A stretch of DNA of 12,775 nt from Schlesneria sp. (GTDB lineage: Bacteria; Planctomycetota; Planctomycetia; Planctomycetales; Planctomycetaceae). Position 1 is the stretch's first letter, and each line of letters opens with the position of its first letter. A program made the position numbers and the translations under genes. Below are positions 1 to 7,119 of this stretch, piece after piece. The stretch covers positions 1 through 12,775 of the forward strand of contig JANXOO010000502.1 of NCBI GenBank assembly GCA_025353525.1. The letters are read 5' to 3'. The notes under the pieces were generated by a model. That model worked only from the letters and a program-made list of their open reading frames with translations. It was not told the DNA's origin and made no database searches.

Positions 1-2
1 GT

Positions 3-1238
3 TTGCCGAACGACCGTCCAGTCGCAATCAGTGTTGGGCGCCTGGTCGATGTCAAAGGCCACACGCACCTGATCGACGCATGCGAACGGCTGAATCGCCG
101 AAACGTCAACTTTCAATGTCATTTGCTCGGCGACGGACCACTCCGCTCGAAACTGTTACAACAAATTGAAGAGCGAGGGCTAAGCCGGATTGTTCAATTG
201 CACGGTTCGCAATCGCCCGCTCAACTGGCCGAATGGTATCGCGCGGCGGATCTGTCGGTACTTGCCAGTCTGTCCGAAGGAGTTCCTAACGTCCTGATGG
301 AATCGATTGCGTGTGGAACCCGGTTCGTCGCATCGAACGTCGGGGGCATCCCGGAAATTGCCGATCAGCACCTTGACAGGCTTGTCCCCGCTGCTGATCC
401 GGCGGCGCTGGCCGACGCGATTGAGTCGCAATTGGCGATGAGGCGAACGGATTCTGTAACTCCAGGTCAGTTCGAACCGCTGACGGTCGAAGAATCTGCC
501 CGATGTCTGTCTCGCGTATTGGAATCCGTTCGAATTCCGCAACCGCGCGTCGAAACGGCGAAGCCTCGAACGAACTCGTTGCGGCAACTGATTAAAACGA
601 TCCTTACGGCCTGTGTTCCTCGCAAACGGCTGCTGGTGCGCGGCCCGCAGTCGCCGGGCGGTCGCCCGCGAATGGCGCTCACCTTCGATGACGGGCCGCA
701 TCCGGACTTCACGCCGCAATTGCTCGACAAACTGCGGCAATTGAAATTGAAGGCGACCTTCTTTGTGGTGGGACGCAATGCCGAACGATATCCCGAGCTG
801 GTGCAGCGGATGATCGAATCGGGCCACGAAGTTGCCAACCACACGTTTACTCATTCAGAACCGGCTCAAACGACAGCCAACGCGTTTCTGGAAGAAGTTC
901 GACGTACCGACAATTTGCTGCAGCAATTGACCGGCCGAAATCCTTCATCGGTGCGACCACCCAAAGGGGAACTCACCTGGAGCAAGTTGCGCGGACTGTG
1001 GCGAGAACGAAAGACAGTGGCCTTGTGGAACGTCGACCCCAAAGATTTTCGGATGCAGAACGTCGACGAAATGAATCAGTGGTGCGAGGCATATCGACCG
1101 GCGGATGGTGATATCGTCCTGATGCATGATACGCATCCGTACGCCCTGAGGGCGATTGAAATGATGGCAGCGAACGGCGTCTTCAACCGATTTGAAACGA
1201 CGACGATCGCACAGTGGATGGAGCGTTCTGTATCATGA
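3..1238 (+). CDS. Glycosyltransferase (GT4 C-terminal half) fused to NodB-type polysaccharide deacetylase, 5' partial
   Basis: The reading frame is open to the window edge. It begins inside a GT-B glycosyltransferase, at the ISVGRLVDVKGH strand that opens the nucleotide-sugar-binding C-terminal domain, so the TTG at position 3 is not the real start and the acceptor domain lies upstream. Counting from position 3, the EX7E nucleotide-sugar motif is E92/E100 in SEGVPNVLME. After a linker (about 175-222) comes a NodB homology domain. It shows TFDDGP at 227-232 (D229 catalytic base, D230 metal ligand), HTFTH at 280-284 (metal ligands H280 and H284), RPPKGE at 318-323, and the closing HDTH at 375-378. 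All NodB motifs are present, so the deacetylase should be active on N-acetylated sugar polymers. The stop overlaps the next start by ATGA, which implies one transcript with the following glycosyltransferase. Role in exopolysaccharide synthesis and de-N-acetylation is inferred from family and neighbours. Confidence 0.9.
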   Translation: MPNDRPVAISVGRLVDVKGHTHLIDACERLNRRNVNFQCHLLGDGPLRSKLLQQIEERGLSRIVQLHGSQSPAQLAEWYRAADLSVLASLSEGVPNVLMESIACGTRFVASNVGGIPEIADQHLDRLVPAADPAALADAIESQLAMRRTDSVTPGQFEPLTVEESARCLSRVLESVRIPQPRVETAKPRTNSLRQLIKTILTACVPRKRLLVRGPQSPGGRPRMALTFDDGPHPDFTPQLLDKLRQLKLKATFFVVGRNAERYPELVQRMIESGHEVANHTFTHSEPAQTTANAFLEEVRRTDNLLQQLTGRNPSSVRPPKGELTWSKLRGLWRERKTVALWNVDPKDFRMQNVDEMNQWCEAYRPADGDIVLMHDTHPYALRAIEMMAANGVFNRFETTTIAQWMERSVS

Positions 1239-2665
1239 ATACACTTCTCGAACGACCGACACTTCCGAACACAACGACGCGGGCGCGACGATTGTTACTG
1301 ATCGCGTACAATTTTCCGCCGGTCGGCGGCGCGGGAGTTCAACGTCCCGTGAAGTGGGTGAAAAACTTTCGCCGATTCGGTTGGGATGTCACCGTGCTGA
1401 CGGTCGAAAATCCGTCCGTCCCGGTCCGCGACGAAAGTCTGTTGAAAGATATCCCGGAAGATGTTCGAATCGTCCGGGCGAGAACGTACGAACCCGATTA
1501 CAAGACAAAACAGGGCCTCGTCGAGCCTGCGTCAGCGCGACCCCAGGGGTTCATGGCGCGAGTCAAGTCTGCCGTGAAGGGGCTCGTCAAACGGGCGGTC
1601 AAATTGTTCCTTCAGCCAGATCCTCAAGTGTTGTGGGTACCAAACGCCATTCGGGCTGGTCGCAAAATTCTTCGCGAAGTGCCGCACGACGCGATTCTGG
1701 TGACCGCACCCGCCTATTCCAGTTTCTTCATTGGAACGTCATTGAAACGATCGTTCGGATTGCCGCTGGTCCTGGACTTTCGTGACGAATGGGACATGAG
1801 TGGTCGTTACCTGGAAAACGCTCAACGCGACCTGCTCTCCACGACCATTCAGAAACGAATGCAACAGTTTGTGCTGCGACGAGCCGACGCCGTCGTGGCG
1901 ACGACGAAAGCCAGTACGGCGAACCTCAAGGAAAAACTCGGCAATCTGAACAAGTCGGATATCCGAACCGTCACCGTCTATAACGGTTTCGACGCGGAAG
2001 ACTTCGAGTCGGCCATCAACGACACAGAACTGCGTCGCGATGTGAAGGCAACTTTGCAGTCCGCTCCCGCAGTATTTCGCCTGCTCTATACGGGAACGCT
2101 TTGGAATCTGACGACGATCGAACCGCTTGTTGACGCCGTGTTGCGGCTTCACGCGACATCGCCGGAACTCGTGGCACGACTGGAACTGGTTTGCGTCGGT
2201 CGCAAGACTGCCGATCAAACGACGATTCTCGAACGACTGCGAACGACAGGATGTCGGCTGGAATTGATCGACTACTGCGAACACTCCAAAGCTCTCGAGT
2301 GGCTCCGTTCGGCAGATGCGCTGTGTTTGTTACTCAGTGATGTTCCCGGAGCTGAACGGGTCGTTCCCGCCAAACTGTTCGAATACCTTGCGAATCGTCG
2401 TGAGATGCTGGCCATCGTGCCAGATGGTGAAACAGCCGGAATCGTTCGGCGTTATTTTCCCAAAGGTCAAATTGAGCCAAAAGAGATTGACCGAATCGCG
2501 ACGTGGTTAAAGGTTCGGCTTGAAGGCAACGTCGATCCCGACGCGGCATTCGATCCCTCGGCCGACATCGACGAATACAGCCGAACGGCACAAACACAAC
2601 AATTGGTCGAGTTGCTCGACGAACTGGTGGCAAGTCGTACGAACAGGGCAAGCCCGATGGCATGA
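1235..2665 (+). CDS. Family 4 glycosyltransferase
   Basis: This encodes a 476-residue GT-B-fold glycosyltransferase, probably cytoplasmic, transferring a sugar from a nucleotide donor onto a lipid-linked or growing polysaccharide. The N-terminus has the hallmark YNFPPVGGAGVQRP glycine-rich acceptor loop followed by a strand rich in FGWDVTVL. The C-terminal domain has LLYTGTLW at its start and the donor-site segment PAKLFEYLA near residue 385. The ATG at 1235 is preferred over an in-frame GTG at 1214: it gives the ATGA overlap with the upstream gene, has GGAG about 11 bases upstream, and the extra seven residues would be non-family sequence. A basic stretch at about 105-125 (KSAVKGLVKRAVKLF) looks like an amphipathic membrane-association helix. 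The exact sugar and acceptor cannot be read from sequence. Confidence 0.9.
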   Translation: MNTLLERPTLPNTTTRARRLLLIAYNFPPVGGAGVQRPVKWVKNFRRFGWDVTVLTVENPSVPVRDESLLKDIPEDVRIVRARTYEPDYKTKQGLVEPASARPQGFMARVKSAVKGLVKRAVKLFLQPDPQVLWVPNAIRAGRKILREVPHDAILVTAPAYSSFFIGTSLKRSFGLPLVLDFRDEWDMSGRYLENAQRDLLSTTIQKRMQQFVLRRADAVVATTKASTANLKEKLGNLNKSDIRTVTVYNGFDAEDFESAINDTELRRDVKATLQSAPAVFRLLYTGTLWNLTTIEPLVDAVLRLHATSPELVARLELVCVGRKTADQTTILERLRTTGCRLELIDYCEHSKALEWLRSADALCLLLSDVPGAERVVPAKLFEYLANRREMLAIVPDGETAGIVRRYFPKGQIEPKEIDRIATWLKVRLEGNVDPDAAFDPSADIDEYSRTAQTQQLVELLDELVASRTNRASPMA

Positions 2666-2707
2666 AGTACCCGGTCTGATTGTTTTGTTTTTTCAGAAAA
2701 ACGCGCG

Positions 2708-3853
2708 ATGACGACAATCCTTCAAATCTTGTTCTGGTTCAGCGCACTTGGGCTGGGATACATCTTTGCCGGGTATCCCGCACTGGTCTGGTTTCGCGCC
2801 CTTCGATGGCCGGGGAAAGTCGTCAAGGATGGTCTGCGCCGCAGCCTGTCAGTGGTGATCGTGGCTCATAATGAAGAAACAACGCTGCCGCGGAAGATTG
2901 CCAGCTTGTTGTCGTGCGAGAAGTCTGAATGGATTGAAGAGATCCTGATCGGTTCGGATGGGTCAACGGACAACACTTATGCAGTCGTTGCAGCCCACAC
3001 CGACAGTCGGGTGCGCGCGATCGAATTCAAGGAACGGCGCGGCAAACCTGCGGTATTGAACGCACTGGTTCCAATGTGCAACAGTGAATTCGTTTTGTTC
3101 GCCGACGCGCGGCAGGATTTCGACGAGCAATGCCTTGCGAGATTGCTCGAGAACTTTGCCGATCCTGCTGTTGGAGTGGTCTCGGGAGAACTGGTGCTGC
3201 GCAGTGAACCGGGCGAAACAACCGTCGCACAGGGAATCGGGTTCTATTGGAAGTATGAAAAATTCATCCGCAAGTGTGAAAGTCGTTACGCGGGAGTTCC
3301 TGGTGCGACGGGAGCCTGTTACGTGATCCGCAAATCGGTCTTTCGGCCGATCCCCGAGCAAACGATTCTTGACGATGTTGCGATCCCGATGCAGGCGGTC
3401 GTCCAGGGATATCGTTGTTTGTTTGAGCCCGAGGCGATGATCTACGATGTTGCAGCACAATCAACGAAAAAAGAAGCGGTTCGCAAACGCCGCACGATCG
3501 CAGGCGCCGCGCAGTTATTGCGACTCTTTCCTGAATGGATCCGGCCCTCGAACAATCCGCTGTGGCTGGAATACATCTCTCACAAAATGTTAAGACTCGT
3601 TTCTCCGGTCCTGCTACTGATGGCGCTGATCTCCAATGCCTGGCTGCTGTCGATGCCCGTCTATGCTTTGCTGTTCGGCGCTCAAGTGGCATTTTATTTT
3701 GCTGCAGCCACAGGCTGGGTATGTCAAATACAAGGTCGCCGGATTGCGTGTTGCGGTGCACCGCTGATGTTTCTGGCGCTGAACCTGACGACGCTGCTGG
3801 CACTCTGGGATGCACTTCGTTCGCGGTACCGGGTCACGTGGCAGAAGTTATAG
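2708..3853 (+). CDS. Membrane-anchored family 2 glycosyltransferase (cellulose/hyaluronan synthase-like)
   Basis: This encodes a 381-residue processive-type GT2 enzyme. A hydrophobic helix at residues 3-29 is followed by the GT-A core SVVIVAHNEE. The core carries DGSTDNT at 84-90, the donor/metal motif ADARQ at 132-136, the acceptor-side LDD at 221-223 in place of the usual ED, and a basic RKRRT at 259-263 where synthases have the QxxRW motif. Three or so hydrophobic segments at about 292-370 form the membrane part. The layout resembles CESA-like enzymes that polymerise and export a beta-linked glycan, but the QxxRW motif is not canonical, so a non-processive role is possible. The gene starts 42 bp after the GT4 gene with no clear Shine-Dalgarno, and belongs to the same polysaccharide cluster. 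The upstream NodB domain would suit an N-acetylhexosamine polymer. Confidence 0.88.
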   Translation: MTTILQILFWFSALGLGYIFAGYPALVWFRALRWPGKVVKDGLRRSLSVVIVAHNEETTLPRKIASLLSCEKSEWIEEILIGSDGSTDNTYAVVAAHTDSRVRAIEFKERRGKPAVLNALVPMCNSEFVLFADARQDFDEQCLARLLENFADPAVGVVSGELVLRSEPGETTVAQGIGFYWKYEKFIRKCESRYAGVPGATGACYVIRKSVFRPIPEQTILDDVAIPMQAVVQGYRCLFEPEAMIYDVAAQSTKKEAVRKRRTIAGAAQLLRLFPEWIRPSNNPLWLEYISHKMLRLVSPVLLLMALISNAWLLSMPVYALLFGAQVAFYFAAATGWVCQIQGRRIACCGAPLMFLALNLTTLLALWDALRSRYRVTWQKL

Positions 3854-3863
3854 GAAGTCGGGC

Positions 3864-3901
3864 GGCGTGGCCTGCAATGTCTGGCGTGGCCTGCAATGTC
3901 T
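3864..3901. repeat. Perfect 19-bp tandem duplication
   Basis: GGCGTGGCCTGCAATGTCT occurs twice head to tail with no mismatch (3864-3882 and 3883-3901), starting 10 bp after the GT2 stop codon. It lies in the gap between convergent genes. It has no evident stem-loop and looks like a recent slippage duplication. Confidence 0.9.
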
Positions 3902-3977
3902 GACGAATTCCGGTGTCTTCGGACTGCGGTCTGTTGAACGGGGTTGCGACAACGTTTTGGTCAATCAGGACATCGGT

Positions 3978-4478
3978 TCATTCGCTGATGCCAGCCAACC
4001 GGTGGACGGCCTTCCATTCATCGTGCGTGACCGGCTGAATTGAGAGTCTCATTCCTCGCTTCATGACGAGCATTCCGCTGGTGGCCTCGTCGTCTTTCAA
4101 CATGTCTCGCGTGACCGGATTCGGAAATTTAGTGACCAGTGTCACATCGACCATAAACCAGCGCGGCTGATCCGGGTCGCTCGATGCATCATAGTATTTG
4201 CTTCGGCTGTCGAATGCCGTGAAATCGGCGTAGCCCGATTTCACGATTCGCATACTGCCAAAAATACCGAGCGGTTCTTCGCGACTGTGGTAGAACAACA
4301 CCTGGTCGCCAACGTTGACGTCATCCCTCAGAAAGTTTCGAGCCTGGTAGTTGCGAACGCCGTCCCACGGGGCCGTCTGCCGGGCAGCCTTTGCCAGATG
4401 GTCGATCGAAAAAGTTGACGGCTCGGATTTGAACAGCCAATAACGCATGTTCTGTTCTGCGACCGACGATGCCTTCAT
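3978..4478 (-). CDS. EVE-domain protein (thymocyte nuclear protein 1-like)
   Basis: This encodes a 166-residue protein that is almost wholly one EVE domain, a PUA-like fold that binds modified bases in DNA or RNA. Family landmarks are MRYWLFKSEP near the N-terminus, WDGVRNYQARNF, GDQVLFYHS, the IVKSGYADFTAFD segment and the W of PRWFMVDV. Bacterial stand-alone members are about 135-155 residues. The start at 4478 is chosen because AAGGTG lies 7 bases upstream. The internal ATG at 4448, which would begin directly at MRYWLFKSEP as many family members do, has no Shine-Dalgarno. The gene is convergent with the GT2 gene and divergent from mscL. No restriction or methylation gene is next to it, so a link to modified-base defence, known for EVE fusions, is not supported here. 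Cellular role is unknown. Confidence 0.92.
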   Translation of the reverse strand: MKASSVAEQNMRYWLFKSEPSTFSIDHLAKAARQTAPWDGVRNYQARNFLRDDVNVGDQVLFYHSREEPLGIFGSMRIVKSGYADFTAFDSRSKYYDASSDPDQPRWFMVDVTLVTKFPNPVTRDMLKDDEATSGMLVMKRGMRLSIQPVTHDEWKAVHRLAGISE

Positions 4479-4675
4479 TTCAAGTCACCTTTTGAGGGTA
4501 TTGGCTGCCTGATAATTCACGGGGCCATTCGCCGGGACCGGGTATCCGGGACTGGCATTGAGGGAATTCCGTATTCAGCATTACACTTTGCTGTTTGCCA
4601 ATCCGTGGCTGCAGCCTCAGCCCATCGATGGCCTGATTGTCACGAGTGTGTCATAATGGAAAGGTGCTTTCAAAT

Positions 4676-5104
4676 ATGGGACTGATTTCGGAATTCAAGG
4701 CATTTATTCAGCGGGGAAACGTCGTCGATCTTGCTGTCGCCGTCATCATGGGTACGTCGTTTGAGAAAATCGTTAAATCACTTGTTGCAGATGTCCTGAT
4801 GCCGCCGATCGGATACATTGTCGGAGGCACAAAATTCACCGAACTGAAATATACGCTTCCAAAAATCGCTTTTTCCGATCCACTCGACGGAAGTCTCAAA
4901 GTCATCGACCCGCCGACGGTCAATTACGGGAACTTTCTGCAAAGCACGTTCGACTTCCTGATCGTCTCGATTTGCGTTTTCGCGATGGTGAAAGCGATGA
5001 ATTCGATGAAAAAGAAAGTCGATACCGCCCCACCGGCTCCGCCTGAACCAACTCCGACAGAAATATTGCTAACGGAGATTCGGGACGCACTCAAGGCTCG
5101 ATGA
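4676..5104 (+). CDS. mscL: Large-conductance mechanosensitive channel MscL
   Basis: This encodes a 142-residue inner-membrane channel that opens under high membrane tension to release solutes during osmotic downshock; it works as a homopentamer. It begins with the conserved amphipathic N-terminal helix MGLISEFKAFIQRGNVVDLAVAV. TM1 (about 15-45) includes the pore-lining GTSFEKIVKSLVADVLMPPIG segment in two halves. A periplasmic loop (about 50-82) follows, then TM2 (about 84-108, NFLQSTFDFLIVSICVF), a charged KKK stop, a proline-rich linker (119-127) and the C-terminal bundle helix (128-141). The length is close to the E. coli protein (136). An in-frame start at 4637 is rejected because the family begins at 4676, where GGAAAGGTG (4658-4666) sits about 10 bases upstream. 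Confidence 0.97.
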   Translation: MGLISEFKAFIQRGNVVDLAVAVIMGTSFEKIVKSLVADVLMPPIGYIVGGTKFTELKYTLPKIAFSDPLDGSLKVIDPPTVNYGNFLQSTFDFLIVSICVFAMVKAMNSMKKKVDTAPPAPPEPTPTEILLTEIRDALKAR

Positions 5105-5178
5105 GTGCTTGTGCTACATGAACGGAAACGGTCTCACAATCGATGCCTTCAACCGGACCGCGAGCAGAAGAAGAACAG

Positions 5179-6132
5179 ATGTTACATCCGGAAGCGACCG
5201 CATTCCTCGAGCAGATTGCCCGGCAAAAAGCTCATTCGATCGAAACGCTGCCACTCGACGTTGTACGTCGAGCGGCACTCGTCGGAAGTCAACCGTCCCC
5301 CGATGCGCCGTCACTGGCCAAAATCGAAAACCTCAGTATCGACCGACCCGACGGAACACGCCTTCCGATCCGGATCTACGTTCCATTGGGAACAGGGCCG
5401 TTCGCGTCGTGCCTGTATTTTCATGGCGGCGGGTGGGTTCTGAACAGCATTGATACTCATGACGAACTCGTCCGGCGGCTGGCAGCCGAATCAGGATGCG
5501 TTTTCGTCAACGTCGACTACCGATTGGCTCCCGAACATAAATATCCGGCAGCCGCTGAAGATGCCTGGACGGCACTCAACTGGGTCCGTGAAAACTCTTC
5601 ATTGATCGGATGCGACCCGAACCGGATCGCTGTCGCTGGCGACAGTGCGGGAGGTAATCTTGCGACGGTCGTGTGTCTGATGACTCGGGATCGAGGTGGA
5701 CCCCCGGTTTCTTTTCAGGCGTTGATTTACCCGATTGTCGATTGCGACTTTGATCGGTCTTCGTATCACAAAAACGCCGAAGGATATTTTCTGACTCGCC
5801 GCGAAATGTTGTGGTTCTGGAATCACTACGTCACATCGCCCGATCAGATGCACGAACCCTTCGCATCACCGCTGAGGGCCGCATCACTTCGCGGGCTTCC
5901 ACCGGCATTGATCCTGACGGCAGAATACGATCCGCTTTGCGATGAGGGTGAAGCGTATGCAGAATCGCTGCGAAACGCAGGAATACCGGTGACGTTGCAT
6001 CGCTACGAGGGAATGATACACGCATTCGTACGACGAACAGCTCAATTCGAAGCGGCACGTTCGGCAATCCGCGAGATTGGCGGACACCTGAAAGCCGCCC
6101 TGGGACTCAGAACGCCATCCTGCGAGGGGTGA
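5179..6132 (+). CDS. Alpha/beta hydrolase, hormone-sensitive-lipase (HSL) family esterase
   Basis: This encodes a 317-residue serine esterase, probably cytosolic, expected to cleave short- to medium-chain acyl esters. Residues counted from 5179: oxyanion-hole motif HGGGW at 82-86, DYRLAPEH at 113-120, nucleophile elbow GDSAGG with S156, catalytic D251 in AEYDPLCDEG, and H281 in GMIHAF. The triad is complete and the HGGG plus GDSAGG pair places it in the HSL (family IV) group. The start at 5179 gives MLHPEATAFLEQIA, typical of the family, with AGAAGAAG just upstream. An ATG at 5143 would add 12 residues and cannot be excluded. It lies 74 bp after mscL on the same strand and could share its transcript, but no functional link is evident. 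Confidence 0.93.
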   Translation: MLHPEATAFLEQIARQKAHSIETLPLDVVRRAALVGSQPSPDAPSLAKIENLSIDRPDGTRLPIRIYVPLGTGPFASCLYFHGGGWVLNSIDTHDELVRRLAAESGCVFVNVDYRLAPEHKYPAAAEDAWTALNWVRENSSLIGCDPNRIAVAGDSAGGNLATVVCLMTRDRGGPPVSFQALIYPIVDCDFDRSSYHKNAEGYFLTRREMLWFWNHYVTSPDQMHEPFASPLRAASLRGLPPALILTAEYDPLCDEGEAYAESLRNAGIPVTLHRYEGMIHAFVRRTAQFEAARSAIREIGGHLKAALGLRTPSCEG

Positions 6133-6160
6133 CCATGACAAATCAAAGTCACACGCCTTG

Positions 6161-6186
6161 TTGGAGTTCAGGCTTTAGCCTGTCTT
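6161..6186. repeat. REP-like palindromic repeat element (single copy here)
   Basis: The core CAGGCTTTAGCCTG (6169-6182) is a perfect 6-bp inverted repeat around two T bases, preceded by TTGGAGTT. From general knowledge, closely similar (GT)AGTTCAGGCTTTAGCCTG words recur many times between genes in planctomycete and some other bacterial genomes and resemble REP sequences. Only one copy is present in this window, so repetition cannot be shown here. Confidence 0.5.
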
Positions 6187-6245
6187 CATCCCCGCCCGGT
6201 CAAACAAATCCAATTGTTCAAAAAGCGTCCGACATCAAAAGTCAG

Positions 6246-6324
6246 TGTTTCCTGCGGCACTCACCGTGTTCCCTGAACCACATCATTACACCGTGACCTC
6301 TGTTCCCTGGCGGCTGTTCCCCTG
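6246..6324 (+). repeat. Four degenerate TGTTCCCTG direct boxes
   Basis: TGTTTCCTG (6246-6254), TGTTCCCTG (6267-6275), TGTTCCCTG (6301-6309) and TGTTCCCCTG (6315-6324) occur in the same orientation at start-to-start intervals of 21, 34 and 14 bp, about 140-220 bp upstream of the kinase start. They could be regulator-binding boxes or a decayed repeat. The uneven spacing argues for caution. Confidence 0.35.
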
Positions 6325-6463
6325 ACCACACATCCATATCACGCACCTCGCAAAGTTTGCCCTCATCGGTTAAATACGGGGGGAAAATCGGACTCGTATC
6401 TGATATCTCGTTAACCGCTTTCTCCCGTTTTTCGCAAAACATCCAAAGATAGAACACTCGAGC

Positions 6464-7108
6464 ATGCATAAATACGTCATCATGGGTGCCCAGGGCTGTG
6501 GCAAGGGAACTCAGGCGAAGCTGTTGAAACAACAGTTCGACATCGTCCATATTTCCGTCGGCGACATCTTTCGGTGGCACATTCAGTCGCATACGAAACT
6601 GGGGGCACGAATCAAACGCCTGATCGCCGCCGGGAACATGGTCGACGACGAAACCGTTGAACAGATCATTCGCGAACGACTCGCACTGCACGACTGGAAC
6701 TTCGGATTCATTCTGGACGGTTTTCCACGAACGAAGATCCAGGCAGAATTCTTCCTCGAAAGTTACGATATCGATGCTGTCATCCACATCGTGGTGCCAG
6801 ATGCAATCGTCTTTGAACGGGTCCTGGCTCGACGCCTTTGCAGTCAATGCGGCCTGGACTACAACCTGATTCACCATCGCCCGGCGGCGGTCGACACGTG
6901 CGATGTCTGCGGCGGAAAACTCGTCATTCGCAGCGATGATAATGAAGAGGGACTCAGGCAGCGGCTGAAAGACTATCGAACGCAAACCGAGCCCGTTCTC
7001 GATCTGTTTGCCAGAAAAGAACTGGTGATCCAGACCGATGGCGCCCGGTGCATCGACGATGTCCAGAAGGACATCCAGTCACAGCTGAAACCTCGATCAA
7101 TGAAGTAA
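6464..7108 (+). CDS. Adenylate kinase family nucleoside monophosphate kinase with zinc-type LID
   Basis: This encodes a 214-residue cytosolic kinase that reversibly moves a phosphate from ATP to a nucleoside monophosphate. Its P-loop GAQGCGKGT is at 8-16 (usual GAPGAGKGT; K14 present). The NMP-binding region has HISVGDIFR at 29-37 and DGFPRT at 85-90 (R89). The LID carries four cysteines, C126/C129/C146/C149 in the CxxC...CxxC zinc arrangement of Gram-positive Adk. Catalytic arginines R124, R156 and R167 match the family. The notable change is V32 where AMP kinases have Thr (STGDMLR); UMP/CMP kinases have Ala there, so substrate choice is uncertain. Length is normal. It stands alone rather than in the secY-adk-map ribosomal operon, which suggests a second NMP kinase. 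No Shine-Dalgarno is visible. Its stop lies 11 bp from the stop of the convergent binding-protein gene. Confidence 0.9.
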   Translation: MHKYVIMGAQGCGKGTQAKLLKQQFDIVHISVGDIFRWHIQSHTKLGARIKRLIAAGNMVDDETVEQIIRERLALHDWNFGFILDGFPRTKIQAEFFLESYDIDAVIHIVVPDAIVFERVLARRLCSQCGLDYNLIHHRPAAVDTCDVCGGKLVIRSDDNEEGLRQRLKDYRTQTEPVLDLFARKELVIQTDGARCIDDVQKDIQSQLKPRSMK

Positions 7109-7119
7109 CCCGCCTGGCG

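Larger units (their letters stand above)
6133..6463. other. 330-bp intergenic region between esterase and NMP kinase
   Basis: This stretch contains no convincing gene. It holds a REP-like palindrome near its left end, four copies of a TGTTCCCTG-like box at 6246-6324, and a short ORF of 53 codons (6135-6296) that runs through the palindrome. A 247-codon minus-strand frame entering from the kinase gene is an antisense shadow. No clear -35/-10 pair for the kinase was found. Confidence 0.6.

Noticed and set aside
3978..4478. Possible modified-DNA defence system centred on the EVE protein
   Set aside because: EVE domains do occur in restriction systems, but no nuclease, methyltransferase or AAA+ gene is adjacent; neighbours are a glycosyltransferase and mscL.
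4649..4657. TGTCATAAT, an extended -10-like sequence before mscL
   Set aside because: A transcript from it would start at about 4664, inside the mscL ribosome-binding site, leaving too little leader.
6242..6985. 247-codon minus-strand frame overlapping the NMP kinase
   Set aside because: It is antisense to a clear kinase gene with intact motifs; its translation resembles no family and is a mirror of the kinase codon pattern.
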